From Bacteroidota bacterium (GTDB lineage: Bacteria; Bacteroidota; Bacteroidia; Chitinophagales; Chitinophagaceae), in the NCBI GenBank assembly GCA_023429825.1, contig JAEZDC010000046.1:1-40586 (forward strand): DNA of 40,586 nucleotides. The letters are read 5' to 3'. Positions 1 through 7,956 of this stretch are shown here, piece after piece (position 1 is the first letter of the stretch; each line of letters opens with the position of its first letter). Made by a program: the position numbers and the translations under genes. Under the pieces are notes generated by a model that was not told the origin of the DNA, made no database searches, and was given only the letters and a program-made list of their open reading frames with translations.

Positions 1-344
1 CTGATAAAGTGGGTGATGAAGCCACAAAGATCTTTCAGAAAATCGGCTTGATCAGTAAAGCAGATGTAAAGAACGAAGATGCCGAGAACAGGGCATATCG
101 TAAATACCTGTACCATGGAATATCACATCATTTGGGAATAGATATCCATGATCTTGGAACAAGAGTAGAAGCTATCCAGGATGGAATGTTATTTACAGTA
201 GAACCGGGAATTTACATTGAGGAAGAGCAAATGGGTATAAGAATAGAAAACAATATCTGGGTGAAAAAGACTGGCAATATTGACCTGTTTAAAAATATTC
301 CAATCACCGCTGAAGAGATCGAACGATTAATGAAACGCAAGTAA
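1..344 (+). CDS. Xaa-Pro aminopeptidase (peptidase M24B), C-terminal part
   Basis: Only the last ~114 codons lie in the window; the frame is open from the left edge, so the gene begins upstream. Visible are the C-terminal metal-site motifs of the pita-bread fold: HGISHHLG with a metal-ligand His region, then VEPGIYIEE with a ligand Glu, then IRIENNIWV with the last ligand Glu. Family knowledge: these dinuclear-metal (usually Mn) cytoplasmic enzymes remove the N-terminal residue ahead of proline. The stop TAA shares its last A with the ATG of the next gene, pssA, so the two are probably translationally coupled. The division from other M24 members (methionine aminopeptidase, prolidase) rests on the PGIYIEE and RIENNIWV style and cannot be completed without the N-terminus. 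Confidence 0.85.
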   Translation, partial: DKVGDEATKIFQKIGLISKADVKNEDAENRAYRKYLYHGISHHLGIDIHDLGTRVEAIQDGMLFTVEPGIYIEEEQMGIRIENNIWVKKTGNIDLFKNIPITAEEIERLMKRK

Positions 345-1114
345 TGATCAAGCAAATCCCTAACATATTTACTTTACTGAATTTATTTTTTGGTTGCCTT
401 GCTATTGTTGCTGTCTTGCAGAATGGAATAATAATAACCACTGACGCAAACACCGGCGGCCAGTTAGTTGACATTCCTGAAAAGATCTATTGGGCCTCTG
501 TCTTCATTGGTCTTGCAGCAGTGATAGATTTTCTTGATGGCTTTGTTGCACGGTTATTAGGCGCATCTTCTGAATTAGGTAAGCAATTAGATTCTCTTGC
601 CGATGTTGTAAGTTTTGGTGTAGCTCCCGGGATGATCTTATACCAGTTTTTAAGAATGAGCTATGCCCAGGAAGAAGGTGGGCTGGATGTATCAGCGCTA
701 TGGTTGATACCTGCATTCATACTTCCCTGTGCAGGCGCATACAGGCTTGCAAGGTTCAATATTGATACCGAACAATCATACGGGTTTAAAGGAGTACCCA
801 TTCCCGCTGCAGGATTATTGATCGCTTCTTTCCCGTTGATCTATTGGTATAGTGATACGGCCTGGATGATAGAACTATTATTTAATAAATGGTTTTTGTA
901 CGCAGTGATCCTGGGAGTGAGTTATTTAATGATCTCGACTTTATCAATGATGGCTTTGAAATTTAAAGGTGTATCTGTTACTAAACTAATGCCCTTTATC
1001 ATCCTGGCTATTGTAACGGTTATCGCAGCTGTTTTTTTGAATTGGTTTGCAGTACCAATAGCTTTTGTTGTTTATGTACTAATATCTTTGATCTATAAAC
1101 CACAAGGAAGATGA
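344..1114 (+). CDS. pssA: CDP-diacylglycerol--serine O-phosphatidyltransferase
   Basis: This 256-residue integral membrane protein carries the complete CDP-alcohol phosphatidyltransferase signature D-x2-DG-x2-AR-x8-G-x3-D-x3-D, starting with DFLDGFVAR at about residue 64 and ending in LDSLAD. The first Asp residues bind the divalent metal and the CDP group. Several hydrophobic segments follow, as expected for a polytopic inner-membrane enzyme. It makes phosphatidylserine from CDP-diacylglycerol and serine, the first committed step toward phosphatidylethanolamine. The opening IPNIFTLLNLFFGC is typical of the PssA rather than the PgsA branch. The ATG overlaps the upstream peptidase stop by one base, and its own TGA overlaps the purS ATG in an ATGA junction. 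No promoter is visible here, so it is probably cotranscribed. Confidence 0.93.
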   Translation: MIKQIPNIFTLLNLFFGCLAIVAVLQNGIIITTDANTGGQLVDIPEKIYWASVFIGLAAVIDFLDGFVARLLGASSELGKQLDSLADVVSFGVAPGMILYQFLRMSYAQEEGGLDVSALWLIPAFILPCAGAYRLARFNIDTEQSYGFKGVPIPAAGLLIASFPLIYWYSDTAWMIELLFNKWFLYAVILGVSYLMISTLSMMALKFKGVSVTKLMPFIILAIVTVIAAVFLNWFAVPIAFVVYVLISLIYKPQGR

Positions 1115-1359
1115 CTTATAATGTTCAGATAAAAGTAATGCCGTTAAAAGATCTGTTAGACCCGCAGGGCAAGGCTGTTTTAGGGGGGTTACAGAATTTA
1201 GGATTAGATAAAGTTGCTGATGTAAGAATCGGCAAGCACATTACTTTACAGGTGAATGCAAATTCAGAAGATGAGGCCAAAAAATTAGCTGAAGAAGCGA
1301 GTAAAAAGCTGCTGGCTAATCCTGTAATGGAATTTTATGAAATTGAGATGGTGAACTAA
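1111..1359 (+). CDS. purS: Phosphoribosylformylglycinamidine synthase subunit PurS
   Basis: 82 residues, the usual length for PurS, with the conserved opening of a beta strand (YNVQIKVMP), the phrase LLDPQGKAVLGGLQNLG, and VRIGKHI. PurS is the small structural subunit that joins PurL and PurQ to convert FGAR to FGAM in purine synthesis, forming a dimer that helps channel ammonia. Neither purL nor purQ lies in this window. The gene starts inside the stop of pssA (ATGA overlap) and ends five bases before the rsmI ATG, so it sits in a tightly packed transcript. Its role there as a stand-alone subunit is known for Bacteroidota; assignment is by sequence style. Confidence 0.9.
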   Translation: MTYNVQIKVMPLKDLLDPQGKAVLGGLQNLGLDKVADVRIGKHITLQVNANSEDEAKKLAEEASKKLLANPVMEFYEIEMVN

Positions 1360-1364
1360 TATCA

Positions 1365-2033
1365 ATGCTATATCTCGTTCCTACTCCACTGGGAAATCTA
1401 AAAGACATAACACTTCGGTCTATTGAAGTGTTACAATCGGTTGATCTTGTTTTATGTGAAGACACAAGAACTTCCTCTAAACTTCTGCAACATTATAATA
1501 TACAAAAGCCGCTTTCTCCTTATCACCAGCATAATGAACATAAGATACTTTCTCACCTCGTCGAGCAATTATCTGCGGGTAAATCAATGGCATTAATAAC
1601 TGATGCAGGCACTCCCGGTATTTCAGATCCTGCATTTTTATTGGTAAGGGAATGCGTTAAGCACAATGTGAAAGTTGAATCTTTACCAGGCGCTACGGCT
1701 TTTGTTCCTGCGCTGGTTAATAGTGGTATTCCATCCAATCGTTTTGTATTTGAAGGCTTTTTGCCTTTGAAGAAGGGAAGACAGACGCTAATGAAACAGC
1801 TGGCAGAAGAAGAACGAACGATGATTTTTTATGAGAGCCCTGTTCGTTTAGTAAAAACGTTACATGAGTTCATTCAATATTTTGGGGCTGAAAGGCAATG
1901 TTGCATTAGCAGGGAGTTAACAAAAATGTTTGAAGAAAATGCAAGAGGTTCTTTGCATGAAGTTTGTGAGCATTTCAAGCAAAAACCTGTTAAAGGTGAG
2001 ATCGTTATTGTTGTTGCAGGTAAAGTTCACTAA
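1365..2033 (+). CDS. rsmI: 16S rRNA (cytidine(1402)-2'-O)-methyltransferase RsmI
   Basis: 222 residues with the hallmarks of the tetrapyrrole-methylase fold as used by RsmI: LVPTPLGNL at residues 3-11, LCEDTRTSSKLL, YHQHNE, DAGTPGISDP with the SAM-binding loop at about residue 80, LPGATAFVPAL, and FEGFLP. The enzyme methylates the 2'-OH of C1402 in the decoding centre of 16S rRNA, together with RsmH on the same nucleotide. It is slightly shorter than proteobacterial RsmI (about 285 residues), lacking the C-terminal extension, which is common in this phylum. It starts five bases behind purS and probably shares its message. Confidence 0.93.
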   Translation: MLYLVPTPLGNLKDITLRSIEVLQSVDLVLCEDTRTSSKLLQHYNIQKPLSPYHQHNEHKILSHLVEQLSAGKSMALITDAGTPGISDPAFLLVRECVKHNVKVESLPGATAFVPALVNSGIPSNRFVFEGFLPLKKGRQTLMKQLAEEERTMIFYESPVRLVKTLHEFIQYFGAERQCCISRELTKMFEENARGSLHEVCEHFKQKPVKGEIVIVVAGKVH

Positions 2034-2048
2034 CGTAAACCAGTTTGT

Positions 2049-2489
2049 ATGAAGCAGTTTGTTCTATTAACAGCACTTATATTTTCGATAACATTTTGTG
2101 AAGCACAGATCAGGAAAGTTCCTGCTACTGTTACTGAAGCTTTCAAAGAACATTTTCCTGGCGCCAGCAATGTATCATGGAAAGATAAAATAACAGGGTT
2201 TGAAGCCAGCTTTAACCTGGAAGGCTCCAGGATGTACGCAAAGTTTAACAATGATGCTGAGTGGGAGAAAACAGAAACTGTTTTTAAATATGAAGAATTG
2301 AATGATGACGTTAAAAACGGTTTCAGAAAAAGCAAATACAACGATTGGGAGATAAAGGATGTGAGGAAAGTGGAATCGAAAGAACATGGCATTCTTTACA
2401 AGATCGAAGTGAAGAAGAATGCGGTTCAAAAGAAGAACCTGTTATTTAACGAAACAGGTGTAATGCAAAAGGATAACATCACCATTTAG
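2049..2489 (+). CDS. Secreted PepSY-like (DUF2874 type) protein
   Basis: 146 residues with a clear signal peptide (MKQFVLLTALIFSITFCEAQ, cleavage near residue 20). The mature part has the two-unit pattern of PepSY-like periplasmic proteins of Bacteroidota: VTEAFKEHFPGASNVSWKDK, followed by FEASF and MYAKFNNDAEW, then NGFRKSKYNDWEIKDV and a final YKIEVKKN strand pair with LLFNETG. Family knowledge: these small periplasmic proteins are of unknown or inhibitor-like function, and the fold resembles BLIP. It lies 15 bases behind rsmI on the same strand and may be the last gene of that transcript. A Cys at residue 17 lies within the hydrophobic region and is not a convincing lipobox. Confidence 0.72.
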   Translation: MKQFVLLTALIFSITFCEAQIRKVPATVTEAFKEHFPGASNVSWKDKITGFEASFNLEGSRMYAKFNNDAEWEKTETVFKYEELNDDVKNGFRKSKYNDWEIKDVRKVESKEHGILYKIEVKKNAVQKKNLLFNETGVMQKDNITI

Positions 2490-2571
2490 CAGTTCCTTTG
2501 ATTTATTGATGATTATTTTTAATGATATTGCGGCTGAAGGGTCGCAATTTTTCTTGTTGCCCCGTAGCACA

Positions 2572-2594
2572 ACAGTACAAGTGTGCGACGCAAC
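2572..2594. repeat. Left arm of a 23-bp inverted repeat around the M1 peptidase gene
   Basis: The 23 bases here recur as an exact reverse complement at 4601-4623, on the far side of the M1 peptidase gene. The core is GTGCGACGCAA. A third copy of this 11-base core lies at 13575-13585. The bases next to the 23-bp arms do not match, so the repeat ends sharply. Confidence 0.9.
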
Positions 2595-2629
2595 GGATGT
2601 TCAATTGAAATACAAAAGCTGGTTACATA

Positions 2630-4564
2630 ATGAAAAAATACTTATCAGGAATTCTAATAATAATTTTTACTTACAACGCTGGTTTAGCACAGGATCGTTG
2701 GCAGCAAAGGATAAAATACAATATCGATGTAAGAATGGATGTGGCAACTAATCGGTTTGCCGGCACTGAAAAAATTGAATACACCAATAATTCTCCTGAC
2801 ACACTTAAGCGGATCTTCATGCATTTGTATTGGAATGCATTTCAGCCGGGCAGCAGCATGGATGTAAGAAGCCAGTTATTAGGACAAACTTACCTTGGTA
2901 AGAATAAGAAAAACGAAGATGTATATGATTGGGATGCAAGAGTGAAAGATCGCATCAGCAAATTAAAAGAGAATGAGATCGGCTTTCAGCATGTGCAATC
3001 TGTAACGATCAATGGCAAGCAACAACAACTGAAATTGCATGAGACCATTTTGGAAATCGTTTTATCAGAACCTATTCTTCCAAAAAGTAAGACCTTACTT
3101 GATGTTGCTTTTGAATCACAGGTTCCCTTGCAAATTCGCAGAAGCGGTAGAGATAGCGAACAAGGTATAAGGTATAGTATGAGCCAGTGGTATCCGAAAG
3201 TGTCGGCGTATGATCAGAGTGGATGGCATCCCAATCCATACGTTGCACGGGAATTTTATGGTGTATGGGGATATTATGATGTGAAGATCACTATTGATAA
3301 GAATTACACCGTTGCAGCTACAGGTGAATTGCAAAATGCTAACCAGGTTGGCCACGGGTATGCAACTACTAATGTAAAACCAAACATTCCAGGCAATACT
3401 ATCACCTGGAATTTCATCGGGAAAAACATTCATGATTTTGTTTGGGCTGCAGATACTGCTTACAAACATTTGTCAAAAAAGATCAGACCAGATCTTACGC
3501 TGCATGTGTTTTATAAAAACACCGGAGCCAGTGCAGACAGTGCATGGAACAATGTTTTATGGACTGCAGAGAAGGCCTTACCATATATGGAAAAACGTTT
3601 TGGTAAATACCCGTGGCCGGTCTATTCTTTCATTCACGCTGGAGATGGGGGAATGGAATACGCAATGGCAACATTGCTAAAAGGACCAGGCCTTGGTACG
3701 GTTATACACGAATGGATGCATAGCTGGTATCAACATTTAATGGGCACAAATGAAAGTCTGTATGCATGGATGGATGAAGGCTTTACAGACTATGCCGAAA
3801 ATGAAGTAATGTATCATTACCTCAAAAACTTTGCAAACTCATCTCCCTATATAAGTAATGCCACCAAGGCAGACAATACAAAAAAACTGCAGGAGATCGA
3901 AGACAATATTCCGCATAAACAATACGAAACCTATGATGGCTACTTTAGGTTGCAGAGAAGTCCGTATGAAGAACCGATGACCACTCATGCAGATCATTTT
4001 AATACCAACTATGCATACGGATTGGCTTCCTATTCTAAAGGTTCAGCATTTTTAACACAGTTGGGCTATATAGTGGGTGATAGTGTAAGAGATAAAATTC
4101 TCTTAGAATATTACAATCAATGGAAATTCAAATCACCTACGGCTGATGATTTTATTCGACTTGCTGAAAAAGTGAGTGGAATAGAATTAGACTGGTATAA
4201 AGAATATTGGATCAATTCTACTAAAGCTATCGACTATAACATTGGTGATATCAAATTTGAAAATGGTAAAACCAGGATCACGGTCAAAAAGATTGGTAAA
4301 ATGCCAATGCCTGTTGAAGTGCTACTCACCTTTAAAGATGGCACCAAAGAATTGCATTATGTACCATTGAACCTGATGTATGGCGAGAAGCCTGTAGAGG
4401 ATGCAATAAAGCGCATCGTTTATCCTGCATGGAGATGGACACATCCGGAATATATTATTGAAACTACCAGGAACTTAAGGGACCTGAAAGAGATCAACAT
4501 TGATCCTTCAGGGAGAATGGCTGACGTTAATCAAACTAATAACGTATTGATCATTCCAGATTAA
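2630..4564 (+). CDS. Secreted M1 family metallopeptidase
   Basis: 644 residues. Signal peptide in residues 1-20 (cleavage after GLA). The zinc site is complete: HEWMH with His360, Glu361 and His364, then 18 residues, then Glu383 in WMDEGFTDY. The exopeptidase loop reads GGMEYAM instead of the textbook GAMEN, a variation seen in bacterial M1 enzymes of this type. The N-terminal half is the usual beta domain (IEYTNNSPDTLKRIFMHLYWNAF). M1 enzymes cut single residues from the N-terminus of peptides; export suggests nutrient peptide use in the periplasm or at the surface. It lacks a recognisable type IX C-terminal sorting domain. The start at the ATG in front of KKYLSG gives a normal signal peptide. 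No consensus promoter was found close upstream; the gene is bracketed by the 23-bp inverted repeat. Confidence 0.88.
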   Translation: MKKYLSGILIIIFTYNAGLAQDRWQQRIKYNIDVRMDVATNRFAGTEKIEYTNNSPDTLKRIFMHLYWNAFQPGSSMDVRSQLLGQTYLGKNKKNEDVYDWDARVKDRISKLKENEIGFQHVQSVTINGKQQQLKLHETILEIVLSEPILPKSKTLLDVAFESQVPLQIRRSGRDSEQGIRYSMSQWYPKVSAYDQSGWHPNPYVAREFYGVWGYYDVKITIDKNYTVAATGELQNANQVGHGYATTNVKPNIPGNTITWNFIGKNIHDFVWAADTAYKHLSKKIRPDLTLHVFYKNTGASADSAWNNVLWTAEKALPYMEKRFGKYPWPVYSFIHAGDGGMEYAMATLLKGPGLGTVIHEWMHSWYQHLMGTNESLYAWMDEGFTDYAENEVMYHYLKNFANSSPYISNATKADNTKKLQEIEDNIPHKQYETYDGYFRLQRSPYEEPMTTHADHFNTNYAYGLASYSKGSAFLTQLGYIVGDSVRDKILLEYYNQWKFKSPTADDFIRLAEKVSGIELDWYKEYWINSTKAIDYNIGDIKFENGKTRITVKKIGKMPMPVEVLLTFKDGTKELHYVPLNLMYGEKPVEDAIKRIVYPAWRWTHPEYIIETTRNLRDLKEINIDPSGRMADVNQTNNVLIIPD

Positions 4565-4600
4565 TTATGATCCCAACTGTACAATACAAATGATGCTCCT

Positions 4601-4623
4601 GTTGCGTCGCACACTTGTACTGT
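4601..4623. repeat. Right arm of the 23-bp inverted repeat
   Basis: Exact reverse complement of 2572-2594. It begins 36 bases after the M1 peptidase stop codon and precedes the hairpin terminator at 4646-4674. With the left arm it frames a 2.0-kb segment containing exactly one gene. Confidence 0.9.
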
Positions 4624-4645
4624 ATAACCAATATTGATCTAAAGA

Positions 4646-4674
4646 AAGAAGCCACATCTATGATGTGGCTTCTT
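4646..4674. terminator. Bidirectional hairpin terminator between convergent genes
   Basis: A perfect 13-bp stem (AAGAAGCCACATC pairing with GATGTGGCTTCTT) with a three-base loop lies between the 3' ends of the M1 peptidase gene (+) and the response regulator gene (-). The U-rich tail is weak on both strands, somewhat better on the minus strand. Confidence 0.75.
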
Positions 4675-4693
4675 GTTATAAGATATCAGCATT

Positions 4694-5320
4694 TTACTGC
4701 CTTCCGTACAATTTATTGATCGCTTCTACCCTGTTGCTTACATGCAGCTTCTCGTAAATATTATATACATGTTTTCTAACTGTCTCCTGGCTTATGTTCA
4801 GCTCGGCAGAAATCTCTTTATACAACAAACCTTTGGCAAGGTGCTGCAATATTTCTTTTTCTCTTGCGGATAATCCTTCGATGCCGTTATCGTTCCTCGT
4901 TTGAAAGTTGGCAACTACTTTCCTTGCGATCTGGCTGCTCATAGGAGCACCTCCCCCATGTAATTCTTTTATCGCATCGATCAGCCGCTGTGGTTGTGTT
5001 TTCTTTAAAACATAGCCACTTGCTCCTGCTTTTAAGGCATCAAATATCTTATCGTCCTCTTCATACACTGTACACATCAGGTAAAGCACAGATGGTTTCA
5101 GAGGCTTTAATTTTCTCACGCAATCAATTCCGGAAAGTGTGCTGCCCAGGTTAATATCCATCAACACCACATGCGGAGCTATTTCAGGAATGTCTTCGAT
5201 TGCGGATTCAGGTGTAGCAAAAGAACCAGCCCACTCGATGTTATCATCAAGCCTTAATACTTCTTCCAATGCAGAAAGAATACTCTGGTTATCTTCTACT
5301 ATGCATACTCTTATAGCCAT
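4694..5320 (-). CDS. LuxR/NarL-type response regulator
   Basis: 208 residues from the ATG that gives MAIRVCIVEDN; a TTG nine bases further upstream is less likely. N-terminal receiver domain: acidic pair ED at residues 9-10, phospho-acceptor Asp55 in LMDINLG, and the conserved Lys in VLKKTQ. C-terminal helix-turn-helix of the LuxR/GerE family at about residues 145-195 (LSAREKEILQHLAKG, ETVRKHVYNIYEKL). It is encoded 49 bases downstream of the sensor kinase gene on the same strand, so the two form a two-component pair. Target genes are unknown; the cognate kinase senses through an extracellular 7TMR-DISM-type domain. Confidence 0.93.
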   Translation of the reverse strand: MAIRVCIVEDNQSILSALEEVLRLDDNIEWAGSFATPESAIEDIPEIAPHVVLMDINLGSTLSGIDCVRKLKPLKPSVLYLMCTVYEEDDKIFDALKAGASGYVLKKTQPQRLIDAIKELHGGGAPMSSQIARKVVANFQTRNDNGIEGLSAREKEILQHLAKGLLYKEISAELNISQETVRKHVYNIYEKLHVSNRVEAINKLYGRQ

Positions 5321-5369
5321 ACCGTTCAAAGAGACAAAACTATTAAACTATTACAATACTACTTAATGG

Positions 5370-7274
5370 TTAGAGGTTACCATTGTTGATCGGTAACCTT
5401 AAAATAATTGCAGTTCCGTTATCACCACTGATATCAATCTGACCACCAATGCTTTCTACTCTTTCCTGCATATTCCGAACGCCGTTCTTAAAACTGAGAA
5501 TATTTTCTTTTTTAAACCCTTTTCCATTGTCTTTAATGCTAATACTCACTTCGCTTCTTGTAAGCTGTACATTAAAATTGACCAGTGTAGCATTTGAATG
5601 CTTAATAATATTAGTGAAGGATTCTTTTACTACCATGAAAATATTGCGTCTTTTCTCACCACTGATATCAATGTTCGGAATGAACTCAGGTATATCAATA
5701 TTCAGCTTTATGTTATGCGGCTCGATATAATCCGCGACATGGCTTCTTATATAAGCTAATAAATTTGGCAGTGTATCGTTTTTAGAGTTGATGGACCAGA
5801 TGATCTCGTTGAGGTTATTTACCAGTTCATTGGCATTAGCGGAAATTTTCTTCAGTTCTTCTTTATTCTGTGGTTTTACCAATGCGATCTCGCTGAGCAA
5901 CCTGATAGACGTAAGACCCGATCCAATATCGTCATGTATTTCTTTGGCTATTTTATTTCTTTCATCAACTCTTGAAGAAGCAATTGCAAGCACCTTCTCC
6001 ATCTCCTTTTTCTCATTTTCTACTTTCAGCTTTTCTATCGCTTCTATCTTATGTAATTCTTCTACTCTTTCTTTATGTCCTAAAGCCAAACGCTGGAAAA
6101 ACAAGCAGCTCAAAATACCTGCGTGATACAAAACAGAAAGTCCACCTATCTTTTGCACCAGGAACAATTTTTCTGTGAAGAAAGTAGTAAGTAATATGAT
6201 AAGTGTTACAAAAGCGATCAGCACAAAATTTCCGGTAGCTACATATCTGGGCAGATAGTCATTCCATTGATAGAGCACAAGCCCCGACAGAAGCCCCACC
6301 AATATTAAGTATCCACTAACTATATTGAAAACACTGCTATGTAACGAATAGAACCTATCGGAGAAAGCGATAAACGGTAGCACACAGCAATATGCCATCA
6401 GAGCAATGATTGAAAAACGCAGAATTAAAAACACCAGGTAATTATTGATACGTAACTCCAGGAATCGGATCAGGAAAACAAATAGCCAGATATATCCCAG
6501 CGCCTGCAACCAATAAGAAAAGAATCCAGAATATCGGTGCCACCAAGATTGGTAATAAAAATTATTAAGGAACAATACAACGAAGAAAAGCATGAACGTA
6601 AAAGCGAATAAGCTATTAAAAAGATATTCACTCCGCCTGTTCAGGTAGAACTTTAAAAATGCATAACTAAAAAGCATAAACATCATCCCCAACATAAGGA
6701 TGGTGAGAATGCTATAAGTATAGCTAGGCTGAACGAATGTTTGCAATATCAGGTCGTTCACCGCTTCTTTATGCGCAATGATGGGGTTCCATAATTGCCA
6801 GTTATAAAAATGAAGATCAGGTTCGATCAAGAAAAATTGCGTGTTACTGTGCAGCCCCAACGGCGTCAGCAATATTTTAGAGCTGATGGAACTTGCATTA
6901 AAGCTTTCCCGCTTTTTTATACTATTCCAACTTTTTGTGGTGCTATCGTAATGGTAAATATTTACAGTCACCATTTTACCCGGTAAGAAATATAGTAATG
7001 TACCAGAGTCGGCAACATCGTAATCAAGCTTTAAAAGAAAATAACGGCGTTCAAAGAAATTACTTCTGGTAAGACTATCTGAAATTGCGGGCTTTGTAAA
7101 CTCAGAAGGAGAAATATCTCCTACGGGCTTTGCGGATTCTAACACCTTCAGTTCTGAAAGGATTCTTTTATAGCTTTCAATAGCTGAGACTTTGATACCT
7201 GCATCTTGTGCATGTAAAAAGCCGAAATACACCAGTGCTATCAAAAACAAAAAAGACCTGCAGATCATCTTCAT
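5370..7274 (-). CDS. 7TMR-DISM sensor histidine kinase, HisKA_3 type
   Basis: 634 residues. Signal peptide (cleavage near HAQ, residue 23), an extracytoplasmic beta-rich domain to about residue 185, seven hydrophobic segments at roughly 185-400, a coiled-coil linker (KEMEKVLAIASSRVDERNK), then the NarX/DegS-type dimerisation box KEIHDDIGSG with the phospho-accepting His at about residue 447, and an ATPase domain with NIIKHSNA (N box) and DNGKGF (G1) near residue 582. This layout is the 7TMR-DISM family, in which the outer domain often binds carbohydrate-like ligands. It pairs with the LuxR-type regulator encoded just behind it. The signal is not predictable from sequence. No consensus promoter was seen in the 28 bases to rsmG, so it may be transcribed with the upstream genes. 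Confidence 0.9.
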   Translation of the reverse strand: MKMICRSFLFLIALVYFGFLHAQDAGIKVSAIESYKRILSELKVLESAKPVGDISPSEFTKPAISDSLTRSNFFERRYFLLKLDYDVADSGTLLYFLPGKMVTVNIYHYDSTTKSWNSIKKRESFNASSISSKILLTPLGLHSNTQFFLIEPDLHFYNWQLWNPIIAHKEAVNDLILQTFVQPSYTYSILTILMLGMMFMLFSYAFLKFYLNRRSEYLFNSLFAFTFMLFFVVLFLNNFYYQSWWHRYSGFFSYWLQALGYIWLFVFLIRFLELRINNYLVFLILRFSIIALMAYCCVLPFIAFSDRFYSLHSSVFNIVSGYLILVGLLSGLVLYQWNDYLPRYVATGNFVLIAFVTLIILLTTFFTEKLFLVQKIGGLSVLYHAGILSCLFFQRLALGHKERVEELHKIEAIEKLKVENEKKEMEKVLAIASSRVDERNKIAKEIHDDIGSGLTSIRLLSEIALVKPQNKEELKKISANANELVNNLNEIIWSINSKNDTLPNLLAYIRSHVADYIEPHNIKLNIDIPEFIPNIDISGEKRRNIFMVVKESFTNIIKHSNATLVNFNVQLTRSEVSISIKDNGKGFKKENILSFKNGVRNMQERVESIGGQIDISGDNGTAIILRLPINNGNL

Positions 7275-7302
7275 AACAGAATATCAATGAAAGATAAGAA
7301 GT

Positions 7303-7926
7303 TTATCTAGCTACATGCAGCACAAACTTTTCTTTAAAATACTCTTCAGGAAAAATATCAAATACCTGCGCAACCCTGGGCTTAACTCCGCTATCTGATA
7401 TTTCCTGGGCAAGGTCTCCACCCTTTAAGCAGATCAATCCATTCTTCACTTCCATCTCATTGCCTTTCTTTACTAAAGGATTAGACCATCGCAACAGATC
7501 TTTCAACGGAGCAACTGCTCTCGACACAGCAAAGTCAAACTTCCTGTTCTTAATTTCTTCAGCCCGCGTATGCTGTACGGTCACATTAGTTAATCCCGCA
7601 CCTAATGCCACCGCTTCAACAACTTTTAGTTTCTTATTGATGCTATCTACAAGATGAAACTTTGTTTCAGGAAAAAAAATAGCCAGCGGAATACCTGGGA
7701 AGCCACCTCCTGTTCCAATGTCAATTACTTCAGATCCGGGCTTGAACTCTACTATTGCAGCAATACTCAACGAATGAAGCACATGTTTCAGGTATAATCC
7801 TTCAATATCTTTCCGCGAGATCACATTGATCTTTTCGTTCCATTCTTTATATAGCTCTTCTAAGGCGGCGAATTGCTCGAGTTGCTTGGGAGAGAAATCT
7901 GAAAAATATTTAAGTATTACATCCAT
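7303..7926 (-). CDS. rsmG: 16S rRNA (guanine(527)-N7)-methyltransferase RsmG
   Basis: 207 residues, normal for the family. The SAM-binding motif is VIDIGTGGGFPGIPLAI at about residue 65, followed by FHLVDSINKKLKV and the RsmG-specific FDFAVSRAVAPL. The N-terminal YKEWNEKINVISRKD is also diagnostic. The enzyme adds a methyl group to N7 of G527 in 16S rRNA; loss gives low-level streptomycin resistance in other bacteria. A perfect TAnnTTTG element sits five bases ahead of the ATG, so a leaderless message is possible. The sensor kinase gene follows 28 bases downstream on the same strand. Confidence 0.95.
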   Translation of the reverse strand: MDVILKYFSDFSPKQLEQFAALEELYKEWNEKINVISRKDIEGLYLKHVLHSLSIAAIVEFKPGSEVIDIGTGGGFPGIPLAIFFPETKFHLVDSINKKLKVVEAVALGAGLTNVTVQHTRAEEIKNRKFDFAVSRAVAPLKDLLRWSNPLVKKGNEMEVKNGLICLKGGDLAQEISDSGVKPRVAQVFDIFPEEYFKEKFVLHVAR

Positions 7927-7931
7927 AAACT

Positions 7932-7939
7932 CAAAGATA
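7932..7939 (-). promoter_or_regulatory. Bacteroidota -7 promoter element before rsmG
   Basis: Reads TATCTTTG on the minus strand, a perfect match to TAnnTTTG, with only AGTTT between it and the ATG. No good -33 TTTG is visible. The transcript would begin at or next to the start codon. Confidence 0.45.
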
Positions 7940-7956
7940 GGATGTAGCTATTGTTG

